A stretch of DNA of 64,000 nucleotides from assembly GCA_021783095.1 (NCBI GenBank), contig JAJXUG010000007.1:1-64000 (forward strand). The letters run 5' to 3'. This document shows, in pieces, positions 16,589 through 25,815 of this stretch. This stretch comes from Chloroflexota bacterium. GTDB lineage: Bacteria > Chloroflexota > Limnocylindria > Limnocylindrales > CSP1-4. Both the position numbers and the translations under genes were made by a program. Positions within the stretch are counted from its first letter, which is position 1, and each line of letters begins with the position of its first letter. The notes beneath the pieces were generated by a model. It saw only the letters and a list, made by a program, of their open reading frames with translations, searched no databases and was not told the DNA's origin.

Positions 16589-16617
16589 TTGCCGATCTAG
16601 AACGTCCGTTCTATTCT
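16589..16617 (+). promoter_or_regulatory. promoter of dnaE2
   Basis: TTGCCG (16589-16594) and TATTCT (16612-16617) have a 17-bp spacer. The predicted leader of about 20 nt contains the GGAG site before the GTG at 16645. Confidence 0.65.
16600..16611. promoter_or_regulatory. LexA-type SOS box of dnaE2
   Basis: GAAC-GTCC-GTTC lies entirely in the promoter spacer, the same geometry as the imuA box at 10313-10324. Co-regulation by LexA is the natural reading. Confidence 0.85.
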
Positions 16618-16644
16618 GCGTCTTTGCCCCCCGGAGACCGACGC

Positions 16645-19600
16645 GTGGCCACCATCCCCTTCGCCGAGCTGCACTGCCACACTCACTTCTCGTTCCTCGA
16701 CGGGGCGTCGGCCCCGGACGACATCGTCGAGCGGGCGTCCGAGCTGGGCCTCGCCGGGCTGGCGGTCACCGACCACAACGGGCTGTACGGCACGGTCCGC
16801 TTCACGAGCGCGGCGGAGGCCGCGGGGATCCACCCGGTCGTCGGTCTCGAGATCGAGCTGCTCGACCCGTGCGTGCCGGACCCGGGCGGGATCGCGGTGC
16901 CGGGGCGACGGGCGTGGCGCCCGGGCCGGCGGCAGCCGACGCCGCAGCCCGAACTCCCGCTCCCGGTGGAGGGCCGACCCGTTCGGCCCCGGCCCGAGCG
17001 CGCCCGGCTGCCCGGTCACCGGGAGGTGCGCAAGGAGGACCACCGGGGGGTCGGCGAGACGGAGCGCGGCCCGCACCTGGTGCTGCTCGCGCGGAACGAG
17101 GCCGGCTGGCGGAGCCTGTGCCGGATGGTGTCGCGGGCGAACCTGGCCGGGACGAAAGCGGTGCCGAAATTCACCCACGAACTGCTGGCGGCGAACGCCG
17201 AGGGGCTGGTGGCGCTGTCCGGGTGCCGGCACGGGGAGATCGCGCGGCGCCTGCGGGCGGGCGACCGCGAGGGAGCCCGCGCGGCGGCGGAGCGCTATGC
17301 GCGGCTGTTCGGCTCGTCGTCTGCGTCGTCGGCTGCCGCGGCCGGCTTCGTCCTCGAGCTCTCGCACCACCTGCTCCCCGACGACGACTGGCTGGCGTCC
17401 GAGACCGCGCGCCTGGCTGCCGAGCTGGGCCTCCCGACCATCGTCACGAACGACGTCCACTACGCCCGGCCCGACGGCCGCGAACTGCACGACGTCCTCA
17501 CCGCCATTCGCCATGGCCGGACGCTGGCCGACCTGCGCGAGCTGCGCCGCCCCGACGGCGAGTCATGCCTCAAGGACGCCGACGATCTGCTCGCGCTGCC
17601 GCCGGGGGAGCCGACCACCGTCGCCGCCGACCCCGTGCTGGCGCGCGCCTGGCGCGAGGGCATCGCGAACTCGGTCGAGATCGCCTCCGCCTGCCACGTG
17701 GCGCTGACGTTCGAGCGGTACCGCTTCCCGGGCTTCGAGGTGCCGAGGGGCGAGACGCCGTTCAGCCACCTGTCCGAGCTGTGCTGGGAGGGCGCGCGCC
17801 GCCGATACCACCCGTTCACGCCCCAGGTCATGCGCCAGCTGGCCCACGAGCTCGACGTCATCGAGAAGACCGGGCTCGCAGAGTTCTTCCTGATCTGCTG
17901 GGACCTGATGCAGTTCGCGAAGCGCAGCCGGATCCCGGCGCAGGGTCGGGGATCGGCCGCGGACTCGATCGTGGCGTACGTGCTGGGGATCACCCGGGTG
18001 GACCCGATCCGCCACGAGCTGCTGTTCGAGCGGTTCATCAACGAGGGGCGGACCGCCTACCCGGACGTGGACATCGACTTCAGCTCCGAGCGCCGGGAGG
18101 AGGTGATCCAGTACGTCTACCGCAAGTACGGGCCCGAGCACACGGGGATGGTGTGCAACCTGGTCACGTACCGCGCGCGGTCGGCGGTGCGCGAGGTGGG
18201 GTACGCGCTCGGGTTCCCTCGGCCGCTGGTGGACCGGGTGGCGAAGGCGCTCGAGACGTACGACAGCGTGATGGTCCGGCGGGACCTCGAGACCGAGGGC
18301 GGGTTCGCGCAGTTCTTCGCGCGGCCGGGCGGGGAGGGTTCCGCCGCCCCGTTGCCGGCTCCCGACACGACGACGCTCGGCCTCACCGATCCGATGGGCC
18401 AGCTGAACCACGCGCGGGGCGGGCGGATCAGGACCGGCGCGCCCTCGCCCGCGCCCCCGCCCGCGCCCCCGCCCGCGCCCCCATTCACGAACCAGGATCG
18501 TGGTATCTCGGGAGCACCGCGGCTCGGGCGCCCGGTGGGGCCCGCGGTCCAGTCGGCCGAGACGGGTTCGAGCGTGGACTCGGCGACGGCGACGCCATCG
18601 ACGAAGCAGCATCGTGTTTGGCGAGGCGCCTCCCGCCTCGACGTGCCAAGCACGAAGGAGGCTCGTGCATGGCGGCAGGATGGCGCCCCGGCGGCGATTG
18701 CACGCACCGGGCTCGTGGGTGGTGGCGTCACCGGCGGCGCTGGCCATCCAGACCCGGATAGCACGAGCGGTGGTCGTGAACGGGGGGCCGCGGGCAGCGG
18801 CACCTGGGAGGGCGCCCCGGGCTCGGCCCCGGCGATCCGCGGCGGGGGCGCCGACGACGAGGGCGGCCCCGGCGACACGCCCGCGAGCGTCGCCTGGCTG
18901 CGGGCGGGTCGCGGCACCGGGTACGCGACGGAGCATCGGCCAGGTCGCGACGACCGCCACGGCAGCGAGCGCTGGGCGCTCTACCGCGAGGCGAAGCGCG
19001 ACCTCGACGCGGCCGTGGCCCGCCGACTCGACCCGGAGACCGGCATCCTGCTTCCCGAGGATCGCCGCTTCGACCCCCGGGTCGGCGGAGATCGGGAGGA
19101 GGGCCGCACCGACCACGACAGCGGTGCCAGCAGCGTCGCCCGCCTCGACCCGCCCGTGCCGCCCGCCGGCTCGGACCCGTCCCACCGCGGTTCGGTCGCC
19201 CGCCTCTCGGACTGGGAGCGCTGGCTCGAGCTGTGCGCCCGCATCGACGGGTTCCCCAGGCACCTCTCCATCCACTCGGGCGGGATGCTCGTGACCGCGG
19301 CGCCGCTGATCGACATCGCCCCCATCGAGCGCGCCACCATGAAGGACCGCGTGGTCGTGCAGTACGACAAGCGCGACGTCGAGACGATGAAGCTGATCAA
19401 GCTCGACCTGCTCGGCCTGGGCATGCTCGCGGCCATCGACGAGACGATTCAGCTGATCGAGCACGACTGCGCCGTCTGCGTCGACCTCGACCGGATCCCG
19501 GAGGAGATCCCCGAGGTGTTCGAGATGCTCCAGGCCGCCGACACCGTGGGCGTGTTCCAGGTGGAGAGCCGGGCGCAGATGCAGACGCTGCCGAAGTCGC

Positions 19601-21186
19601 GGCCCCAGAACCTCGACGACCTGGTGGTGGAGGTGGCGATCATCCGGCCGGGCCCCATCCAGGGCAACGCCGTCCACCCGTACCTGCGGCGCAAGCAGGG
19701 CATCGAGCCCGTGACCTACCTGCACCCCAGCCTCGAGCCGGTCCTCCACGACACGCTCGGCGTGATCCTGTACCAGGAGCAGGTGATGAAGATCGCGATC
19801 GACGTCGCGGGCTTCACGCCGGCCGGGTCGGACGCGTTCCGCCGGGCGATGGGCACGTACCGCAGCAAGCGCGAGATGGACCGCCTCCACGACGAGTTCG
19901 TCGGCGGCTGCGCCCGCCTCCACGGCATGCCGGCCGACGACGCCGAGGAGCTCTTCCGCCGCGTCGCGGCCTTCGCCAGCTTCGGCTTCGCCAAGAGCCA
20001 CGCCGCCGCCTTCGCCCGGACGGCCTACGAATCGAGCTTCCTCAAGCTGTTCTACCCGGCGCAGCTCACGGTGGGGCTGGTCAACGCCCAGCCGATGGGC
20101 TTCTACCCGGTCGAGGTGCTCATCAACGACGCCAAGCGCCACGGCGTGGCCGTGCTGCCGGTGGACGTCAACGCGAGCGCCTACCGCACCACAACCGAGT
20201 GGGTGGGCCGGCCCGGGTGGGCGCTGGCGGGGGCGGCGGGCGACGATGGGTCACACGATGCCGATCCCGGCGAGGCGCTCCCCGAGGGCTGCGGCATCGG
20301 CGCCCGCCCACGCCCCGTCCGCTCGCCCGCGTGCGTGATCCCCACCGCGGCCGCCCGCGAGCGCTGGGTCGCCGAGAGCGTGACGGGCTGGGGGATCCGG
20401 CTTGGGCTGCACCTGGTCAAGGGCATCGGTGAGGAGCAGGCGGCACGGCTCGACGCGGAGCTGGCGCGCGGCCCGTACCGGAGCCTCCCCGACGTCGTGG
20501 AGCGGACGGGCCTGGCCGAGGAGGCCGTGGAGCGGCTGATCCGCGCCGGGGCGCTGGACTCGCTGGGGCGCCCGCGACGGGAGCTGCTGTGGCAGCTGCG
20601 CGAGGTGGCGGGCGCGTCGAGGGGGCGTGTGGGCGGGAAGCCGGTCCGGGGCGCGGCGGGCGGCAGGGCGGCGGGCCGGCCGATGGACCTGCGGCTGCCG
20701 CCGACCGAGGCGCCCGCGCTGCCGCCAATCGGCGAGGCGGAGCGGCTGGGCGATTCCTACGCCGTCGTGGGGCTCGACGCACGGCGCCAGGCCGTGGCGC
20801 TGTTCCGCGACGCGCTCGACGCGATCGGGGCGGTCACCAACGCCTCGCTGGCGGAGCGGCGGCCGGGCCCGGTCCGGATCGGCGGGCTGGTGGTCACGCG
20901 CCAGCACCCGATGACGGCGCGCGGGACGGTCTTCCTCGCGCTCGAGGACGAGACCGGCATGGTCAACGTCACGCTGTGGCCGGACGCGTGGCAGCGGTGG
21001 CGGTCGATCGTGCGGCGCCACGCCCTGCTGCTGGTTGACGGGGACCTCCAGCGCGAGGGCGACGTGGTCAACGTGATCGCCCGACGGGTCGAGGGGCTGG
21101 TGGACGCGACGCAGGCGACGGGCGGGCCCGGCCACCCGCAGGGCGTGCGGCAGCTGGGGATGGCGGGGATGCGACGCTTAGGCTGA
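16645..21186 (+). CDS. dnaE2: DnaE2, error-prone DNA polymerase III alpha subunit, with large insertion
   Basis: At 1513 residues this is far longer than typical DnaE2 (about 1050-1100). The PHP domain opens with ELHCHTHFSFLDGAS (about 8-22). The palm has PDVDIDF with catalytic D476 and D478 and the third Asp, D921, in KLDLLGLGML. The tandem HhH region and OB-fold (PVRIGGLVVTRQHPMTARGTVFLALEDETGMVNVTLWP) complete the order. Between D478 and D921 there are about 290 more residues than usual. Most of the excess is a Gly/Ala/Pro/Ser-rich stretch at about 555-790, starting with a Pro-Ala-Pro repeat and built partly from DNA repeats. Another about 45-residue insert lies at 85-130. The conserved motifs on both sides remain in frame, so it is probably functional. 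The GTG at 16645 has GGAG 8 nt upstream. SOS-regulated; partner of ImuA/ImuB. Confidence 0.9.
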   Translation: MATIPFAELHCHTHFSFLDGASAPDDIVERASELGLAGLAVTDHNGLYGTVRFTSAAEAAGIHPVVGLEIELLDPCVPDPGGIAVPGRRAWRPGRRQPTPQPELPLPVEGRPVRPRPERARLPGHREVRKEDHRGVGETERGPHLVLLARNEAGWRSLCRMVSRANLAGTKAVPKFTHELLAANAEGLVALSGCRHGEIARRLRAGDREGARAAAERYARLFGSSSASSAAAAGFVLELSHHLLPDDDWLASETARLAAELGLPTIVTNDVHYARPDGRELHDVLTAIRHGRTLADLRELRRPDGESCLKDADDLLALPPGEPTTVAADPVLARAWREGIANSVEIASACHVALTFERYRFPGFEVPRGETPFSHLSELCWEGARRRYHPFTPQVMRQLAHELDVIEKTGLAEFFLICWDLMQFAKRSRIPAQGRGSAADSIVAYVLGITRVDPIRHELLFERFINEGRTAYPDVDIDFSSERREEVIQYVYRKYGPEHTGMVCNLVTYRARSAVREVGYALGFPRPLVDRVAKALETYDSVMVRRDLETEGGFAQFFARPGGEGSAAPLPAPDTTTLGLTDPMGQLNHARGGRIRTGAPSPAPPPAPPPAPPFTNQDRGISGAPRLGRPVGPAVQSAETGSSVDSATATPSTKQHRVWRGASRLDVPSTKEARAWRQDGAPAAIARTGLVGGGVTGGAGHPDPDSTSGGRERGAAGSGTWEGAPGSAPAIRGGGADDEGGPGDTPASVAWLRAGRGTGYATEHRPGRDDRHGSERWALYREAKRDLDAAVARRLDPETGILLPEDRRFDPRVGGDREEGRTDHDSGASSVARLDPPVPPAGSDPSHRGSVARLSDWERWLELCARIDGFPRHLSIHSGGMLVTAAPLIDIAPIERATMKDRVVVQYDKRDVETMKLIKLDLLGLGMLAAIDETIQLIEHDCAVCVDLDRIPEEIPEVFEMLQAADTVGVFQVESRAQMQTLPKSRPQNLDDLVVEVAIIRPGPIQGNAVHPYLRRKQGIEPVTYLHPSLEPVLHDTLGVILYQEQVMKIAIDVAGFTPAGSDAFRRAMGTYRSKREMDRLHDEFVGGCARLHGMPADDAEELFRRVAAFASFGFAKSHAAAFARTAYESSFLKLFYPAQLTVGLVNAQPMGFYPVEVLINDAKRHGVAVLPVDVNASAYRTTTEWVGRPGWALAGAAGDDGSHDADPGEALPEGCGIGARPRPVRSPACVIPTAAARERWVAESVTGWGIRLGLHLVKGIGEEQAARLDAELARGPYRSLPDVVERTGLAEEAVERLIRAGALDSLGRPRRELLWQLREVAGASRGRVGGKPVRGAAGGRAAGRPMDLRLPPTEAPALPPIGEAERLGDSYAVVGLDARRQAVALFRDALDAIGAVTNASLAERRPGPVRIGGLVVTRQHPMTARGTVFLALEDETGMVNVTLWPDAWQRWRSIVRRHALLLVDGDLQREGDVVNVIARRVEGLVDATQATGGPGHPQGVRQLGMAGMRRLG
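18487..18750. repeat. spaced direct repeats inside dnaE2
   Basis: Four imperfect units with consensus near ACGAAGCAGGCTCGTG begin at about 18487, 18601, 18652 and 18702; the last three are 51 and 50 bp apart. The unit at 18615 continues GTTTGGCGAGGCGCC, close to the palindromic core of the array at 36666-36816. They are translated in frame within the DnaE2 insertion. Confidence 0.45.
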
Positions 21187-21208
21187 CGGCGTCGCCCGGC
21201 GCGCAGCC

Positions 21209-21994
21209 CTAGCTTGAGAGGCGGTTCCGCCGCACGTTGCCGCGACCCTGGACCGGCTTCGCGGCCGGCTTCCGCTGGCCCCGGTTGGGGTTGAGCAGCT
21301 CGAGGAACCGCTTGTACCACGCGATGCCGGACGCGAAGAACGCGGACCCGATGATCCCGAACACCCAGACATACAGCAGTGCCGCCCCGGTCAGGCCCGT
21401 GTTGGCACTCGGCACGACGAGGATGATGACCGACAGGCAGAGCGCAGCGAACGCGCCGAACACCAGGCCCGCGAGGTACGTCGCCCGCGGCAGCATGAAG
21501 CCGATCAGCAACGCGGCGCCGAACGGCGGCGGACCGATGAACAGGCTCACCAGCAGGCTGCCGATGTAGGCCAGCGTCGTGGCGCCCGATGCGGTCGCGC
21601 CGCCCGCGGTGGTGCTGTTCAGGGAGCCGCCGACACCCACGATGATCCCGGTCCCCACGACGGCGAGCGCCGCGGAGAGGAGCACGCTCCAGTGGACCAG
21701 GAGCCTGGGCAGGAGCGCGAGGTCCTCGCGGTAGTGCGGCGCGTGGTAGGCAGCGCGGGCCGAGCTCATGAAGCCCGGGCGCGCGGGGCGGGGCTCTGGC
21801 GTGCGACCCGACGCAGTGGCCGCCGAGCCAGACGAGGAGCGGGCCGGCCGGGCGCTCCGGCGAGCGGGGCTCGAGGACGAGGTCTCGGCTTCGTCCAACT
21901 CGTCGCCGTCGTCTGACCCGCCCTCGTCCTCGACAAACTGGGCCCGGTAGCGGCGGCGGGCTTCCGTGCGATCGGTGCGCTTGGCGCGGGCCAA
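21209..21994 (-). CDS. integral membrane protein of unknown function
   Basis: From a TTG at 21994 (GGAGG 6 nt upstream) this is a 261-residue protein. A highly charged N-terminal third (KRTDRTEARRRYRAQF, then an Asp/Glu/Ser-rich stretch) is followed by four to five hydrophobic segments, including LLSAALAVVGTGIIVGVGG, GSLLVSLFIGPPPFGAALLIGFMLP, LVFGAFAALCLSVIILVV and LLYVWVFGIIGSAFFASGIAWYKRFLELL. It ends in a basic tail (NRGQRKPAAKPVQGRGNVRRNRLSS). It converges with dnaE2, 22 nt apart. No family is recognised. The split of charged cytosolic ends and a hydrophobic core suggests a membrane protein with nucleic-acid- or lipid-facing tails, but that is only a guess. Confidence 0.7.
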   Translation of the reverse strand: MARAKRTDRTEARRRYRAQFVEDEGGSDDGDELDEAETSSSSPARRSARPARSSSGSAATASGRTPEPRPARPGFMSSARAAYHAPHYREDLALLPRLLVHWSVLLSAALAVVGTGIIVGVGGSLNSTTAGGATASGATTLAYIGSLLVSLFIGPPPFGAALLIGFMLPRATYLAGLVFGAFAALCLSVIILVVPSANTGLTGAALLYVWVFGIIGSAFFASGIAWYKRFLELLNPNRGQRKPAAKPVQGRGNVRRNRLSS

Positions 21995-22144
21995 GGGGTG
22001 CCTCCTGTGATGGCGCCGACGCGAGACGTGGCGCAAGCGATGCATGGTACCCGGTGCCGCACGATGAGTTGAGTACGCGCTAAGTGGCGCCCGCTAGGGT
22101 AGCCCTGCACTGGACCCGCCGTTGACCCGCCCTGGAGGCCATCG

Positions 22145-25100
22145 ATGGCGCGTGTCCGGCCTGCTGCGTACGCGGCACTCCTCCTCGTCCTGCTGGTGTC
22201 CGCGACGACCGCGGCCGCCATCCCGCGGAGCCTCGACGGCCCGCTCGCGGCGGTCGGCTGGCCGCCCTCGGCGGCGCTGGTCGTCGCGGAGGTCGTGACG
22301 GGCGGGGCCTCAGCGTCCGACGAGTACGTCGAGGTCGCGAACGCCGGCTCGGCCCCAGCCGACCTCGCTGGGCTCGAGATCGCCTATGCGACGAGCTCGG
22401 GGGCGACGGTCACGAAGAAGGCAGCATGGACAAGCCAGCTGCTCCTCGCGCCCGGCCAGCACCTGCTGCTCGCCAACTCCAGCGGCAGCTTCGCGTCGAT
22501 CGCGGATGCCGTCTACACGACGGGACTGGCGGCCACAGGCGGGGCCATCGTCCTGCGCGTGACCGGCGGGGCCGTTGTTGACGCCGTGGGCTGGGGCGAT
22601 GCGACAAACGCCTTCGTCGAGGGTTCCGCGGCGCCTGCGCCCGCAGCGGGCCAGTCCATCGAGCGCCTGCCCGGTCTTGGCGGCAACACCACCGACACGA
22701 ACAGCAACCGGTCGGACTTCGTCGTCACGACGGCGCCCGTGCCGCAGAACCTGGCGGCCGCGCCCGTTCCGCCGGCCAGCCCCTCGCCCTCGCCATCGAG
22801 CAGCCCGTCAACCGAGCCCTCGCCCACGGTATTGCCGAGCGACACGCCCGCCCCATCCGAATCTCCAGCATTCACGCCATCACCTGCCCCGACAGAGTCG
22901 CCGGCCCCGACGGAGACCGTCGTGCCGACCGAATCGCCGCTTCCGTCCGTGACGCCCTCGGCCTCGACCGATCCGATCCCGACCGACACGCCCTCGCCGC
23001 AGCCCACGCCCGTGCCCATGACGATCGCCGCGGCCCGGGCCCTGCCCGACGGCAGCAGCGCCACCATCGAGGGCACGCTCACCACGGCGCTCGGCGCGCT
23101 CGAGTCGGGGCGGACCGGCTTCGTCCAGGATCCGAGTGGCGGCATCGCGCTGTACCTCGACGCCGCCTACGGCTCGCCCATCCCCGCAGGCGCATGGGTT
23201 CACGCCTCCGGGATCGTGGGCACGCGCTATGGCGAGCGCACCCTTCGAGTGGCCGGCGCTGACGTGATCGCCGTCGCCGTGGCGGGCCTCCCGGCACCGC
23301 TCGACGTCGCGACCGGCGCCATTGGCGAGGCGCTCGAGGGGTTGCGGCTGCGCGTGAGCGGCGCGGTCATCGAGGCCCCGACCCCGCTCGCCGACGGGAT
23401 GGGCGTCACGATCGACGATGGCTCGGGCCCGGTGAGGGTCGTGGTCGCACCCGGGGCGATGGGCGCTGCGGCGCCCGAGACGGGGATGGTCGCCACCGCG
23501 GTGGGTCCCCTCGGCCAGCGCGACAGCAGCGGCACGGACGCGAGCGGCTACCGTCTGTTCGCGACGCTGCCGGGCGAGTTCGTGGTGGAGCACGCGGCCA
23601 TTCCGAGCCCCAGCCCGTCGCCCGCACCGAGCGGATCCGCCGCGCCGAGCGCATCGCCCGCGCCGAGCAGCTCGCCCGGCCCGAGCGCGACCGCGGAGCC
23701 GAGCGCGACCGCGGAGCCGAGCCAGAGTGCCTCCCCGTCTCCCGGGGCGACAGACACTCCCGCGCCCAGCGTCAAGCCCACGGCCACGCCCCGGCCGACG
23801 CCCCAGCTGATGACGGTCGGCCAGGCTCGCGGAGTGGCCGCCGGCGGCACCGCGCTGGTGCGCGGCGTCGTGACCGCCGAGGCGGGTAGGCTGGGGACGC
23901 CATCCCTGTTCGCGATCGGCGACGCGTCGGGCGGGCTCCCCGTCCGGCTCGCCGAAGGGATGTCCGCCCCGGCGCGGGGGACCGTTGTCGAGGCCCTGGG
24001 CGTCATCCGGGCGCCGTACGGCCAGACCGAGCTGCGGCTTGTCTCGGGCGGCCTCACGGACCTCGGCACCGAGGCCGTCCCAGGTGCGCAGGTCGTGTCG
24101 GCGCGCTCGGTGGGGGAGGCAGTCGAGGGCCGGCTCGTCAGGGTGTCGGGAACCATCAGCACCGGCGCCACGAAGTCCACCAGCGGCGACATCGTGCTCG
24201 TCATCTCGGGGGCCGACGGAGCGTCGTTGCGCCTCTACGCCGACGGGTCCGCGGGGCTGAACTCGACGACCCTCAAGAAGGGCGTCGCGGCCGCGTTCAC
24301 CGGGATCGTCGGCCAGCGGGCGTCCCGCAAGGGGGCCCTCGACGGCTACCGCATCTGGCTGCGGGATGGCTCGGACATCGTGCGGGCCGCCTCGCCCGGC
24401 GCCTCGCCGACGCCCTCGCCGTCCCCGACCGGCAGCGCCGCTCCGGCTGTGGAGTCGGTCGCCACGGCTCGCCTCCGCGACGGTGCCCGTGTCACGGTAC
24501 GGGGGACGGTCACCGCCGACCGCACCCTGCTCGACTCGACGGGCCGGCTGACGGTCATCGACGACGGCACCGCGGCGATCGAGCTCTACCTCGCCAAGCC
24601 CGACGCATCGATTCGGCTCGGCGTCCGTGTCGGGATCACCGGTGTCGTCGGCAAGGCGTGGGGCGCTCCGCGGCTCCACGCCGAGACGGTCACCCTCCTC
24701 GGCTCGGCGAGCCCCGCGGTGCTGAACCTCCAGGGCGTCCCCGGCGCAGCCACGGAGTGGCGCCTCGTGCGGATCAGCGGCACGGTGACGAGCGTCCACC
24801 GCACGGGTGACCGGTGGGTGGCCGAGCTCGCCGCCAACGGCGCGACGATCCCGATCGTCGCACTCGACGGCGCGGGGATCCCCGCCGCCGCCATCTCCGC
24901 GGGCCGCAGCGCGACGATCGTGGGGATCGTCAGGCGCCCCCACCCCACGGCGTCCGACCGGAGGTACTCGGTCCTTCCACGCCGGGCCTCCGACGTCACG
25001 CTTGGTGGGATCGTGGCCGCCACCCCGGGTTCGAGCGCGGGCAGCGGCGGCGGCACGGGGGCGGGCTCCGGGGCAGCGGACCCGGGGGCGAGCGGCATGC

Positions 25101-25699
25101 TCGCCGCAGGCGGCGCCCCGACCGTCGACCTCCGCGAACTGGCAGCACGCATCGGCCAGCGGATCCACGTGGGCGGCATCGTCACGGAGGCGGCCCCGGA
25201 CGGGTTCCGCCTCGATGACGGAACCGCGACCGCCAGGATCGTGCTGGAGGGCGATGCGGCGGACCTGGCCGCCGTCGTGGGCCCGGGAGACGCGCTCGAC
25301 GCGAGCGGCGTCGTCGAGGATCGGGGCGGCCTCGCGGTCGTGGTGCGCGACCCCGCAGACGTGATGCTCGTCGGGGATCTCGCCGACGAGCCGGAGGCCA
25401 GCGGGGCAGCAGCCGCCCTCGCCGCGGTGATCGACAGCATGGCGCCCACCCTCACGGTCACGGCCGGACGCGCCACGTCGACCGAGTCCGGCGGCGTCGC
25501 GGCCATCGTCGCCGTGCTCGCGGTCATCGCAGCCGGAGCCGCGTTCGGGGCGCGCCGGCTCCGCGATCGGCGCCGTCTGGGCGATCGCCTCCGCAGCCGG
25601 CTCGCCGCCCTGACGACTGCCGCCGCCATCCCGATGTCGCCCCGGGTCGGCGTTCCCGGCACCGCTCCCGCCGGGCCGACGGGCGCCACCGACGCCTGA
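22145..25699 (+). CDS. large exported lamin-tail / OB-like multidomain surface protein
   Basis: A 1184-residue exported protein. A signal peptide (about 1-25) is followed by a lamin-tail-like domain (about 35-180; DEYVEVANAGSAPADLAGLEI and GGAIVLRVTGGAVVDAVGWGD). A Pro/Ser/Thr linker (about 196-288) leads to a first beta-rich OB-like module (about 291-480). A second linker (about 485-552) precedes further modules near 555-750, 768-975 and 993-1090. Modules share the pattern (V/I)xGxxT...FxxDxxxG...G..(V/L)xGxV. The C-terminus has one hydrophobic segment (AAIVAVLAVIAAGAAFGARRLRDRRR, about 1117-1145) and a basic tail, so the protein is anchored with its bulk outside. GGAGG lies 7 nt before the ATG. 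Such mixes occur in bacterial nuclease-associated or adhesive surface proteins, but no nuclease motif is visible. Function unknown. Confidence 0.8.
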   Translation: MARVRPAAYAALLLVLLVSATTAAAIPRSLDGPLAAVGWPPSAALVVAEVVTGGASASDEYVEVANAGSAPADLAGLEIAYATSSGATVTKKAAWTSQLLLAPGQHLLLANSSGSFASIADAVYTTGLAATGGAIVLRVTGGAVVDAVGWGDATNAFVEGSAAPAPAAGQSIERLPGLGGNTTDTNSNRSDFVVTTAPVPQNLAAAPVPPASPSPSPSSSPSTEPSPTVLPSDTPAPSESPAFTPSPAPTESPAPTETVVPTESPLPSVTPSASTDPIPTDTPSPQPTPVPMTIAAARALPDGSSATIEGTLTTALGALESGRTGFVQDPSGGIALYLDAAYGSPIPAGAWVHASGIVGTRYGERTLRVAGADVIAVAVAGLPAPLDVATGAIGEALEGLRLRVSGAVIEAPTPLADGMGVTIDDGSGPVRVVVAPGAMGAAAPETGMVATAVGPLGQRDSSGTDASGYRLFATLPGEFVVEHAAIPSPSPSPAPSGSAAPSASPAPSSSPGPSATAEPSATAEPSQSASPSPGATDTPAPSVKPTATPRPTPQLMTVGQARGVAAGGTALVRGVVTAEAGRLGTPSLFAIGDASGGLPVRLAEGMSAPARGTVVEALGVIRAPYGQTELRLVSGGLTDLGTEAVPGAQVVSARSVGEAVEGRLVRVSGTISTGATKSTSGDIVLVISGADGASLRLYADGSAGLNSTTLKKGVAAAFTGIVGQRASRKGALDGYRIWLRDGSDIVRAASPGASPTPSPSPTGSAAPAVESVATARLRDGARVTVRGTVTADRTLLDSTGRLTVIDDGTAAIELYLAKPDASIRLGVRVGITGVVGKAWGAPRLHAETVTLLGSASPAVLNLQGVPGAATEWRLVRISGTVTSVHRTGDRWVAELAANGATIPIVALDGAGIPAAAISAGRSATIVGIVRRPHPTASDRRYSVLPRRASDVTLGGIVAATPGSSAGSGGGTGAGSGAADPGASGMLAAGGAPTVDLRELAARIGQRIHVGGIVTEAAPDGFRLDDGTATARIVLEGDAADLAAVVGPGDALDASGVVEDRGGLAVVVRDPADVMLVGDLADEPEASGAAAALAAVIDSMAPTLTVTAGRATSTESGGVAAIVAVLAVIAAGAAFGARRLRDRRRLGDRLRSRLAALTTAAAIPMSPRVGVPGTAPAGPTGATDA

Positions 25700-25737
25700 C
25701 CGCGCGCCGATGCGCTCGTTGTATCGCCCCGTCACGC

Positions 25738-25767
25738 TTGACGCTCGCGGAATCGGCCCCCTATCCT
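25738..25767 (+). promoter_or_regulatory. promoter upstream of the nucleoside phosphorylase gene
   Basis: TTGACG (25738-25743) and TATCCT (25762-25767) are 18 bp apart. The predicted leader of about 42 nt includes GAGGAG before the TTG start. Confidence 0.6.
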
Positions 25768-25815
25768 CGGGCGATCCCGAACGGTCCACGCTCGGGGAGC
25801 CGAGGAGCGCACCCC

